Assembly (NCBI GenBank): GCA_002966495.1
Contig: CP016490.1
Span: forward strand, 2,790,001 to 2,854,000
Length of the DNA stretch: 64,000 nt
Direction of reading: 5' to 3'
From: Halomonas sp. GFAJ-1
GTDB taxonomy: Bacteria > Pseudomonadota > Gammaproteobacteria > Pseudomonadales > Halomonadaceae
The translations under genes were made by a program, and so were the position numbers. The notes below the pieces were generated by a model, which did no database searches, was not told the origin of the DNA, and worked only from the letters and a program-made list of their open reading frames with translations. Below are positions 18,191 through 25,960 of this stretch, one piece after another. Within the stretch, counting starts at the first letter, position 1; each line of letters opens with the position of its first letter.

Positions 18191-18985
18191 TCAGTCGCTC
18201 TCATTGAGGATCGCTTCCGGGAAGTGGCGACGCAACATCCGGTTCTGAAAGTCGTCCACGAAGCGGCTGTTGATAATGATAATGAACCGCTCGAAAGGTG
18301 CCTCACTGTCGAGCTGTTCGATCCCGTCGACACTGTGGAATAACCGGTCATCGCGCAGATGAAGGATATCACCCGGATTTAGGGTGATATCCACCAAGGG
18401 CTGCATGCCAGCCTTGTCTGCGTAGAGATGGTTTTCGGCACCCGCCACGTTTTCACGGCTGAGGACCAGAATGCTGAGGGCCTTGCAGCCATCAGCATGA
18501 ATTCCCTGCCCCTGAAGGGGGTCGACGCTGCCTTCCCCGCGAACCCCAGTGATCTGCATGAGAATGGGTTCGTGCGCACCGATACTCCAAAGCTTTGCCC
18601 ACGCACGGACGAAAGCCTTTACATCGGGGCGTGCTAAAAACTCCTCCGTCAGCGGATCATAGTACCGCAGGCGATCCGCCATGCTCTCAGCATCGTTAAA
18701 GGCACCTCCCTGGGCCATGGGACACTGGCCCATGTCCTCTACACCTCCCTGATCATTCAAGGCGAGCCATGACATCCGCTTCCAGCGAAGGTTGACATAA
18801 GGGTCGCGCGACAGGTCAGCGACAAACCCCTGCCAAGCGGCCAGATCGATTCGCTCACGAATATCAGTTTGTGCCCAATCCTGATGCCTCAGCGCTTCAG
18901 CCACTCCCGGATTCCAATAATCGGCGAGTGAATCGGCAGGCATGGAGGTGAGGTCTAAAACATGCTTGAGATTATCGAGTTTCAT
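18191..18985 (-). CDS. 2OG-Fe(II) dioxygenase family protein (amino-acid hydroxylase-like)
   Basis: A 264-residue protein that fits the 2OG-Fe dioxygenase family of bacterial free amino-acid hydroxylases. The iron-binding HxD motif is QGIHADGCKALS (residues about 160-171), and the distal histidine is in LRDDRLFHSVDGI (about 210-222). A later arginine in PFERFIIIIN would bind 2-oxoglutarate. Members hydroxylate free amino acids such as isoleucine, with a role in stress or biofilm suggested for BsmA-like proteins. It is a single gene in a plastic region and the substrate is unknown. Confidence 0.75.
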   Translation of the reverse strand: MKLDNLKHVLDLTSMPADSLADYWNPGVAEALRHQDWAQTDIRERIDLAAWQGFVADLSRDPYVNLRWKRMSWLALNDQGGVEDMGQCPMAQGGAFNDAESMADRLRYYDPLTEEFLARPDVKAFVRAWAKLWSIGAHEPILMQITGVRGEGSVDPLQGQGIHADGCKALSILVLSRENVAGAENHLYADKAGMQPLVDITLNPGDILHLRDDRLFHSVDGIEQLDSEAPFERFIIIINSRFVDDFQNRMLRRHFPEAILNESD

Positions 18986-19261
18986 GTAGGTATTCTCCTG
19001 CTTACTGGGCGGAATTGCCCGGCGTGGCCGTGGTCAACACCCCGACCAACAGGAAGAAAATGAGAATATCTGCTGGGATATGTCAAAATAATGTATTAAA
19101 AAAGAATGATTATATTGAAACAAGAATCAGACCGTTGAGGGCGTATATGAGTAGAATATCTCCTACCAATAGGTGTAGGGTAATCATTACAAAGTGCCTA
19201 ATGCTGGCATGGTGAGGATTCTTGCTAGTGTTTTATTAGCGTTTTTCTTTAGGTGGTTTCC

Positions 19262-21130
19262 ATGAATATCCGCGACTCCCGACATCACAAAGATTCGGAA
19301 CGCCTGAAGAGGAACCGCAGGAAATTTTCCGATACGCTCGTGACAAATGGGCCTAATACATCCTCAACGGCCGGCACCGATGCGCACGACGCCGACAAAC
19401 AAGAAGCCGAGATAGTACGCCGTCAGTATTTGGAAAGTGAGCAACGATTCCGCGCCCTGCTGGAGAGCCTGCCGAAAGTAGCGGTTCAGGGGTATGACCG
19501 CGATCGGCGAGTGATTTACTGGAATGAGGGTAGCACCCGTCTCTATGGCTATACCGCTGAGGAAGCCCAGGGGCAGTTACTGGAAGATCTGATTATTCCT
19601 GCCTTCATGCGTGATGAAGTGATCCAGGCACATAGCGCCTGGATCGAAGAAGGCGTCGCCATCCCCGCCAGCGAGCTTGAGCTCAAACACAAAACCGGTG
19701 AACTGGTATCGGTTTTTTCACAGCATCTGATGCTCAATGAACATACCGATTCCCCCCTGTTATTCTGCGTGGATGTCGATCTTTCTAGCCAAAAGCGCGC
19801 CCATCGCGATCTAGAATTCGCCACCCGTTTCGACAGGCTCACCCATCTCCCGAACCGCCAATCCTTTGAGACCGACCTGGGCAGCCTTTTGGATGCTTGT
19901 CGACGCCAGGGCCATGGTCTCCTCACCCTCTACCTAGACATCGATCACTTCGTCGAAATTAATGATGCCCTTGGCTATGATCAGGGCGATCGCCTGCTCA
20001 TTGAGCTGACGCGGCGACTGAAAGAGTGTCAGCGCGTCACTGATCTGGTGTCCCGTGTCTCTAGCGATGAATTCGTGCTGGCTTTTCCCGGCGTCCACTT
20101 GGCCCCCGATGCCAGACGGATCGTTCGCCACATCCAAAATGTCTTTCGCGAGCCTTTCGTCTTGGATGAACGGGAGCGCCAGGTCACGGCCTGCCTGGGT
20201 GTGGCGCTATTTCCCGAGAATGGCGAATCGTCACGTGAATTGATCCGCAATGCCGATGTGGCCAAGAATCGTGCCAAACTGGAGGGCCGGGGTGCGGTAC
20301 GTTTCTTCCAACAGAAACTCCATGATGAGCTGGTTCGCCAGCACTATCTCTTGGCGCGACTTGAGGAAGCTCTGGATAACGGTGAATTTTCCCTCCATTA
20401 CCAGCCCCAGGTTTCGGCAGCCAGTGGGCGAATAGAGAATCTTGAAGCCTTGCTACGCTGGCAGCCTGCCGATGGCCCGACCATTTCGCCTGGCGAATTT
20501 ATCCCGCTGGCCGAGCGTTCCGGTTTGATTCATCGCCTGGGCGACTGGGTCATCGAAGAGGCTTGCCGCCAGCAGGTGGAATGGCGTGCCAAGGGATTTC
20601 ATGAGCACCGCATCGACATCAATGTCTCGGGGCGTCAACTGGTGCGTCCCGATGCCCTCAAGCGATTCGAGGGTTCGCTGCAACGACACGGTTTAGCCGC
20701 ACGGGATATCGGCATCGAATTGACCGAGAATGTCCTGATTGAAGCCGACGAGACCGTCATTGAGGACTTACGGCGCCTCTATCATCGCGGTTTTCACATT
20801 GCTCTTGATGACTTCGGAACCGGCTACTCCTCCCTGAGCTACCTCAAGCACTTTCCCGTCACCGCCCTGAAAATCGACCGCTCCTTCATCCAAGACGCCC
20901 CTACACAGCCGAAGGATCGGGCCATCATGGAGGGTGCCATCCTCATCGGTCACCGGTTGGGATTGGAGGTGGTGGCCGAGGGTGTCGAGAACGCTGAACA
21001 GTTGTCACTGCTTCGCGACATGCATTGCGACCTCATCCAAGGGTTCTTCTTCTTCCGTCCGATGCCTGCCAAGGAGATCGACCGCCTGCTGAGCGGTTTT
21101 ATGCCTAGTCACGAAGGGCTGTCGAGCTGA
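19262..21130 (+). CDS. PAS-GGDEF-EAL protein, probable cyclic-di-GMP phosphodiesterase
   Basis: A 622-residue soluble protein from ATG 19262 (AGGTGG upstream; an in-frame GTG lies at 19253). Domain order: PAS (about 55-175, VIYWNEGSTRLYGYTAEEAQ), GGDEF (about 190-345), EAL (about 365-610). The GGDEF signature is replaced by SSDEF, so cyclase activity is unlikely. The EAL domain keeps EALLRW, ELTENVLIE, LDDFGTGYSSLSYLKHF, VVAEGVE and IQGFFFFRPM, consistent with active c-di-GMP hydrolysis. The 3' end runs into an IS fragment, so the last roughly ten residues are foreign. Confidence 0.9.
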   Translation: MNIRDSRHHKDSERLKRNRRKFSDTLVTNGPNTSSTAGTDAHDADKQEAEIVRRQYLESEQRFRALLESLPKVAVQGYDRDRRVIYWNEGSTRLYGYTAEEAQGQLLEDLIIPAFMRDEVIQAHSAWIEEGVAIPASELELKHKTGELVSVFSQHLMLNEHTDSPLLFCVDVDLSSQKRAHRDLEFATRFDRLTHLPNRQSFETDLGSLLDACRRQGHGLLTLYLDIDHFVEINDALGYDQGDRLLIELTRRLKECQRVTDLVSRVSSDEFVLAFPGVHLAPDARRIVRHIQNVFREPFVLDERERQVTACLGVALFPENGESSRELIRNADVAKNRAKLEGRGAVRFFQQKLHDELVRQHYLLARLEEALDNGEFSLHYQPQVSAASGRIENLEALLRWQPADGPTISPGEFIPLAERSGLIHRLGDWVIEEACRQQVEWRAKGFHEHRIDINVSGRQLVRPDALKRFEGSLQRHGLAARDIGIELTENVLIEADETVIEDLRRLYHRGFHIALDDFGTGYSSLSYLKHFPVTALKIDRSFIQDAPTQPKDRAIMEGAILIGHRLGLEVVAEGVENAEQLSLLRDMHCDLIQGFFFFRPMPAKEIDRLLSGFMPSHEGLSS

Positions 21131-21276
21131 GCCTCGTCGTGAAGTTGTTTGAGATCAAGGGCATCAACAAAAGCCTCAATGGCTCGAACTGGATTATCTT
21201 CAGAGACAAAATCATCCAGGAGCTCCGGAAATAAGGTAGCTTGGGATCGGGATTCACCTGCGACAAACCGTTTCAT
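21109..21276 (-). pseudogene. N-terminal remnant of an IS1182-like transposase
   Basis: From ATG 21276, preceded by a good GGAGGT site, the minus strand reads KRFVAGESRSQATLFPELLD, then DFVSEDNPVRAIEAFVDALD, the recognisable start of IS1182-type transposases. After LDLKQL the similarity stops and a TGA follows at 21109. About 55 codons remain of some 450. The rest of the element is missing. The fragment overlaps the end of the PAS-GGDEF-EAL gene, so the insertion or a later deletion set that gene's present stop. Confidence 0.7.
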
Positions 21277-21638
21277 CGTTACCTCCCACGATCTGTCATG
21301 GGTAGAGTATAGCGACAGCTACGTTTTCACACAGCCTCGGCCAAAAGCGGTCTTTTAGCACCTGCGTATATAAAAGTCAGCGACTTTCATCAGCCGACAT
21401 TTTAGAACGAAATTTTCGGGGAAAACTGCTCATTTTGCATCACCCTAAAAAACACTTTAGGAAAGTGAGACATGAGCGCATTGCTGGTAGCTCACAGGAA
21501 ACCCTGGAAAAAAGCGCGCTCAAGCAGTGGATTCAGTTAGCGCAACTCAACTGCGCAGAGACGGCTTTTATTCCCCTCTCGTCAACACCGGCTAATCCAT
21601 CTTTCCACCCGGCAATATGCTCGCATTGTAAACATTAG
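21277..21638. other. Stretch without a recognisable gene
   Basis: This interval probably holds the end of the decayed insertion sequence (upstream of the transposase start) and non-coding debris. A 67-codon plus-strand frame at 21435 has no ribosome-binding site, no recognisable motif and basic, low-complexity composition, so I do not call it a gene. Confidence 0.5.
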
Positions 21639-21982
21639 ATCCTCGATCGGCTTAGATCCCTCAGCATATGGCACCCATACGTTGAGGAAAACCAAAGTGT
21701 AGCGCTGGCCCTGCTGTGGAACATTTCGATCTTTGCTGGCGTCGTCTCGATCGCCTTGCTGATGGCCATCAGCGTCTCGTTGCTGAGTGGCAAAGGCTAT
21801 GCCATGGACACCTTGCTCGGCGTGATGGCTCACTCCGTTTGGTCGCCGTCACCTTTGTTGCGGGAGTGCGAATCGACCTGCATGCCTATCTGTTTGGCGA
21901 CATTCTCGCCGTGGGTAAAACCGACCTTGTGATTATCTGGTTCGGCGCCATTTTGGTCATTGGCCTGATGCTATGGCGCTAG
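21639..21982 (+). pseudogene. znuB: Decayed zinc ABC transporter permease gene fragment
   Basis: Frame one (21639 to about 21834) reads VALALLWNISIFAGVVSIAL and then GKGYAMDTLLGVMAHS. A frameshift or small deletion follows, and frame two (to 21982) reads LVAVTFVAGVRIDLHAYLFG then DILAVGKTDLVIIW. These are adjacent segments of the ZnuB permease, which imports zinc with ZnuA and ZnuC. The first roughly 60 and last roughly 120 residues are missing, and no ABC ATPase or binding protein remains here. It is a non-functional remnant fused to the COG0523 fragment. Confidence 0.8.
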
Positions 21983-21986
21983 CAGG

Positions 21987-22882
21987 CGCATTTCCGAACC
22001 GCTACCGGTCGCGGAAACTTTCACCTTTGAAGGTGAAGATGGCCAGAGTCTTTCCCAAGTCGCCCGCCTGGATACCATGGTCACCGTGGTCGATGGTGCT
22101 AATTTTCTGGAACAGTACCGCGAAGCCCAAAGCCTGGCAGAGGCTGGTGAAAGCTTGGGTGAGAACGACGAGCGCAACGTCGCTGACCTGTTGGTCGACC
22201 AGATCGAATTCTGTGATGTGCTGCTGGTCAGCAAGACCGACCTGATCAACGAAAACGAGTTGGCGGCGCTGAACGCCATTCTGCATTCGCTTAATCCCGA
22301 GGCCGAGATCGTGCCTATTGCCCGGGGCCAGGTGCCACTGGAAAAAGTGCTGGATACGGGAAGTTTCAGCTTTGAACGGGCGCAGCTGGCACCCGGCTGG
22401 CTCAAAGAAATGCACGGTGAACACGTACCGCCGGAAACAGAAGAATATAGCATTGCACGCTTTGCCTACCATGCCCGCCGCCCTTTCGACCCGCAGAAGT
22501 TTCACGACCTGCTTCATGCCGACTGGTTTGGCGAAGGGTTATTGCGCTCCAAGGGCTTTTTTTTTGGCTGGCCACCCGCCCGCAGTTTGCCGGGCAATGG
22601 AGCCAGGCTGGCGGTATTGCCCACTATGCCCCGGCAGGCATGTTCTGGAAGGCCATCCCCGAAGCCAATTGGCCGGATGACCGCGAATACTGTGGTTACA
22701 TCATGGAAAAATGGCAGAAGCCCTTCGGCGATATGCGTCAGGAACTGGTCTTTATCGGCCAGAACATGGATAAAACACGCATGATAGAAGCGCTGGACAA
22801 CTGCCTGCTCAGCGAGGAACAAGTGCTCGACGGCATGGAAGCCTGGCGCCAACTCCCCAACCCCTTCCCCGCATGGGAATAA
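21987..22882 (+). pseudogene. Decayed COG0523 (CobW/ZigA-like) metal-chaperone GTPase
   Basis: The frame opens mid-protein at ISEPLPVAETFTFE, continues through DTMVTVVDGANFL, LLVSKTDLINENEL and SIARFAYHARRPFDPQKFHD, then shifts frame at a run of nine T residues (22557-22565). It resumes as WLATRPQFAGQWSQAGGIAH and ends NPFPAWE at 22882. The N-terminus with the Walker A loop and metal-binding CxCC motif is absent, so the gene is dead regardless of the T-run shift. COG0523 proteins of this subgroup are zinc metallochaperones made under zinc starvation. Confidence 0.85.
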
Positions 22883-22959
22883 GTATTTGGTAGCCACTGA
22901 CATTGTCGGCATCTTGTACTAGCAAACACAATATCTGCTTAAATACAGCATTTTAGAGT

Positions 22960-23000
22960 CTGTTGACGTTTCATTGCGAACCGCGTTGATACGTCAACAG
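22960..23000. repeat. 10-bp inverted repeat upstream of the Zur box
   Basis: CTGTTGACGT (22960-22969) and ACGTCAACAG (22991-23000) are perfect inverse copies separated by 21 bases. They lie between the COG0523 remnant and the folE2 promoter. They could be a hairpin terminator of the old upstream operon, although no T run follows, or a binding site. Function unknown. Confidence 0.5.
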
Positions 23001-23079
23001 GCCCAAGACAAGCACTTTTGATGATGCTGTTTCACAACGCCTTTTGATAGGGTGTTTCTTGGGGAACGCCACTATTAAT

Positions 23080-23097
23080 GTTATGTTATAACATAAC
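23080..23097. promoter_or_regulatory. Zur box (zinc uptake regulator operator)
   Basis: GTTATGTTATAACATAAC is a perfect 18-bp palindrome whose last base is 20 bases before the folE2 start codon. It closely resembles the gammaproteobacterial Zur operator (core TGTTATANNATAACA). In zinc-replete cells Zur would bind here and repress the five-gene operon; zinc starvation releases it. Zur itself is not in this window. Confidence 0.85.
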
Positions 23098-23117
23098 TAT
23101 TAATTGGAGCGTCACGA

Positions 23118-24047
23118 ATGAATTTCCCTTTGAAGAAAGGGCCCATGCGCCTGAATAATCACCTTGATGATGTTGCCAGTTCAACGTCGTCACATTGCGG
23201 CACGTTAAGTTGGGTCGGCATGGAGGGGATTGCCCTACCGCTGCAAGTAGCAGGGCAAATGATCGCTGCTAGAGCTTCAGCAGGTGTTAGTCTGGATGAT
23301 CCTGAGGCACGTGGAATTCACATGTCACGCCTTTATCTGGCACTGGCCGAGCTGGAACATCAAGAACTGTCACTGGCCAATATCCGTTCAGTACTAGATA
23401 CCTTTCTAAATAGCCATCTAGGCCTTTCAGAGCGAGCGTTTATTGATCTCAATGGTGAAGCGCTATTGAGACGCCCAGCTTTGATCAGCCCACTGTCAGG
23501 GTGGAAAACTTACCCCTTTGCGTTGCGCTGTCGGCGCAATGCCACCGGCTTGCAATCAATACTTGAAGTCAGCGTTGGCTATTCATCTACCTGCCCCTGC
23601 TCCGCTGCTCTGTCGAGGCAATTAATCCAACAGGCGTTTGAAGAAGACTTCAACGATATACCGGTCGATCGCGAAGCAGTCCATGCGTGGTTGGGTAGCG
23701 ACCAAGCCATCCTAGCAACACCGCATAGCCAACGCAGTCATGCCCATCTTACGCTGCGCTTGACCCCCGACATTGACGAAATGCCGTTCCTTGCTGTCAT
23801 TGACAGGATTGAAAAGACCCTGGGTACTGCCCTGCAGACCGCTGTTAAGCGTATTGACGAACAGGCATTTTCTTTGGCCAATGGCCAAAATCTAATGTTC
23901 TGCGAGGACGCCGCCCGGCGATTGCATAACATGCTGAGCAACCAACCGACTATCGAAGGCTTTTCCCTACGCGTGGTGCATGCTGAAAGCCTCCACGCCC
24001 ATGATGCTGTGGCCCGCAGTGAATGGAACTGGGAGACCCAACCATGA
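23118..24047 (+). CDS. folE2: GTP cyclohydrolase I, type IB (FolE2)
   Basis: A 309-residue enzyme converting GTP to dihydroneopterin triphosphate, the first step of folate synthesis. The family hallmark STCPCSAALSRQL is at residues 157-169; Cys159 of this motif is the metal-linked cysteine of FolE2 enzymes. FolE2 works with Mn2+ or other metals in place of the zinc needed by FolE, so it is a zinc-sparing paralogue. The start has a GGAG site and lies just after the Zur box. The stop overlaps hisI (ATGA). It heads the zinc-starvation operon. Confidence 0.95.
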   Translation: MNFPLKKGPMRLNNHLDDVASSTSSHCGTLSWVGMEGIALPLQVAGQMIAARASAGVSLDDPEARGIHMSRLYLALAELEHQELSLANIRSVLDTFLNSHLGLSERAFIDLNGEALLRRPALISPLSGWKTYPFALRCRRNATGLQSILEVSVGYSSTCPCSAALSRQLIQQAFEEDFNDIPVDREAVHAWLGSDQAILATPHSQRSHAHLTLRLTPDIDEMPFLAVIDRIEKTLGTALQTAVKRIDEQAFSLANGQNLMFCEDAARRLHNMLSNQPTIEGFSLRVVHAESLHAHDAVARSEWNWETQP

Positions 24048-24457
24048 GTATCTGGTTAACCCTGGAAAATGCCGAGCGTGGTGAACGCCGGCCACTAGCA
24101 GCGGTGATCGACGCCATTCCATGGAACACCGACGGATTGATCACCGCCATCGCCCAGCAGCACGACAGCGGTGAGGTACTCATGCTGGCCTGGATGAACC
24201 GCGAGGCGTTACTCGAAACGCTAACGACTGGCCAAGTGTGCTACTGGTCACGCTCACGGCAGACCCTGTGGCGCAAGGGTGAGAGCTCCGGTCATCGCCA
24301 ACGGCTGGTCGAGGCACGACTAGACTGCGACGGCGACGCAGTGCTGATACGAGTTGATCAGCAAGGGTCCGCTTGCCATACGGGGCGCCCCAACTGCTTC
24401 TACAACGCCATTCGCAACGAGACGGTTGAGGTCATTACCGCGCCGTTGAGCCATTGA
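24044..24457 (+). CDS. hisI: Phosphoribosyl-AMP cyclohydrolase (stand-alone HisI)
   Basis: A 137-residue enzyme opening the adenine ring of PR-AMP in histidine synthesis. The start is ATG 24044, overlapping the folE2 stop as ATGA; an in-frame ATG at 24023 is less likely. Motifs are VLMLAWMNREAL, GQVCYWSRSRQTLWRKGESS and the metal site LDCDGDAVL, SACHTGRPNCF, which keeps all three cysteines of the family. Its place in a Zur operon marks it as the HisI2-type paralogue expressed in zinc shortage, although its zinc ligands are intact. A second copy elsewhere in the genome is expected. Confidence 0.92.
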   Translation: MSIWLTLENAERGERRPLAAVIDAIPWNTDGLITAIAQQHDSGEVLMLAWMNREALLETLTTGQVCYWSRSRQTLWRKGESSGHRQRLVEARLDCDGDAVLIRVDQQGSACHTGRPNCFYNAIRNETVEVITAPLSH

Positions 24458-24505
24458 TATATAAGCCGTCAAACGACTAACAGGGCATGACGCCACAGGA
24501 GCCAG

Positions 24506-25900
24506 ATGCAACTTTTCAACACCCTGACGCGCCGCCGTGAGTCTCTGCGCACTGAGCAACCGGATCGCGTAACGCTCTATGTCTGCGGCCCCACCGTTTA
24601 TAACTATGCGCATATTGGTAATGCGCGCCCGGCAGTCGTGTTTGACCTGTTATCACGAATCCTGCGCCACGATTATGAACGGGTCATTTACGCGCGTAAC
24701 TTCACCGATGTGGACGACAAAATTAACGCGGCTGCCCAGGCGGCGGGCGTGCCAATCGGCACGGTCACGGAACGCTACATCGCTGCCTATCACGAGGACA
24801 TGCAGGCGCTGGGGGTACTATCACCAGACCTAGAGCCCCGAGTCACTGAGCATATCGCTGATATCGTCTCGCTGATTAAGACACTTATCGAGCGTGGGCA
24901 CGCCTATGAAGCGCAAGGACATGTGCTGTTCCACGTCTGCTCTTACCCAGAATATGGCGAACTATCCCGCCGCCAACCAGACGATATGCTCGCAGGTGCT
25001 CGAGTAGAGGTCGCCCCTTATAAACGCGACCCGATGGACTTTGTATTGTGGAAGCCCTCTTCCTCCGAGCAACCAGGCTGGGAAAGCCCTTGGGGTCGAG
25101 GACGACCCGGCTGGCACGTGGAGTGTACGGCCATGATAGGCAAACACCTCGGCCACACTATCGACATACATGGCGGCGGCCAGGATCTGATTTTTCCCCA
25201 TCATGAAAATGAGATTGCCCAGGGCACCTGCGCCCACGGTGCCCGCTACTGCCATACCTGGGTACACAACAGTTTTGTGACCGTCGATGGTCAGAAGATG
25301 TCCAAATCCCTCGGTAACGTGCTGCTAGTGCGCGACCTGCTGGCCGAGGCTCCTGGCGAAGCAATTCGCTTGGCGCTGCTCTCTACCCACTACCGCCGTC
25401 CGTTGGACTGGAATGCCGAACGTTTAACCCGTGCGCGGCGTACGCTAACCCACCATTACCAAGCCCTGGCCGAGGTGGAAACGCTCGATGTTGGTAGCAA
25501 TATCCAACCTGATAACGCTCTGCTCGACGCGCTGCGCCGTGACCTCAACGTTGCTGAAGCGCTCGCCCGCTTACAGCAGCTAGTTGAAGCCTTAAAAAAC
25601 GCTGAGAACGATACCCAGCGCGCTGATGCCAAGGGGCGTGTGTTGGCATCCGCCAAGCTACTTGGCCTACTTCAGCAGCTACCCAGCAAAGCCCTGAAAG
25701 CGCTTTCGCCCGAGCGCTCAGGCTTGTCGGTCGCGCGTATCGACGCGTTGATCGCCGAACGTGAAGATGCTCGTCAGCAACGCGATTTCAACCGCGCCGA
25801 CAGCCTGCGGGACGAGCTTCTCGAACTTGGCATCGAAATTCGCGATACGCCGAATGGCGCACACTGGCAGCCACGAGAAGACATCGCTGACAAGCATTAA
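24506..25900 (+). CDS. cysS: Cysteinyl-tRNA synthetase, probable Zur-regulated paralogue
   Basis: A 464-residue class I synthetase attaching cysteine to tRNA-Cys. It has the HIGH-type motif in CGPTVYNYAHIGNARP, the KMSKS loop in GQKMSKSLGN, and zinc ligands in YVCGPTV, GWHVECTAM and FPHHENE. Length is normal. The start follows AGGAG by four bases. It lies in the folE2-hisI-cysS-thrS-pyrC run downstream of one Zur box, the gene set described for zinc-starvation loci with COG0523 GTPases. The zinc ligands are retained, so any advantage must come from affinity, dose or metal exchange rather than loss of the site. Confidence 0.94.
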   Translation: MQLFNTLTRRRESLRTEQPDRVTLYVCGPTVYNYAHIGNARPAVVFDLLSRILRHDYERVIYARNFTDVDDKINAAAQAAGVPIGTVTERYIAAYHEDMQALGVLSPDLEPRVTEHIADIVSLIKTLIERGHAYEAQGHVLFHVCSYPEYGELSRRQPDDMLAGARVEVAPYKRDPMDFVLWKPSSSEQPGWESPWGRGRPGWHVECTAMIGKHLGHTIDIHGGGQDLIFPHHENEIAQGTCAHGARYCHTWVHNSFVTVDGQKMSKSLGNVLLVRDLLAEAPGEAIRLALLSTHYRRPLDWNAERLTRARRTLTHHYQALAEVETLDVGSNIQPDNALLDALRRDLNVAEALARLQQLVEALKNAENDTQRADAKGRVLASAKLLGLLQQLPSKALKALSPERSGLSVARIDALIAEREDARQQRDFNRADSLRDELLELGIEIRDTPNGAHWQPREDIADKH

Positions 25901-25960
25901 CGCCTGTCACCAGCAAATCGAATATTCACGCCACAACCATTTACTACGAGTAGTCACATC

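Noticed and set aside
19015..19215. 66-codon plus-strand open frame upstream of the PAS-GGDEF-EAL gene
   Set aside because: A+T-rich intergenic DNA with unlikely composition and no ribosome-binding site.
21435..21638. 67-codon plus-strand open frame between the IS fragment and znuB remnant
   Set aside because: No start signal or recognisable motif; lies in a region of decay.
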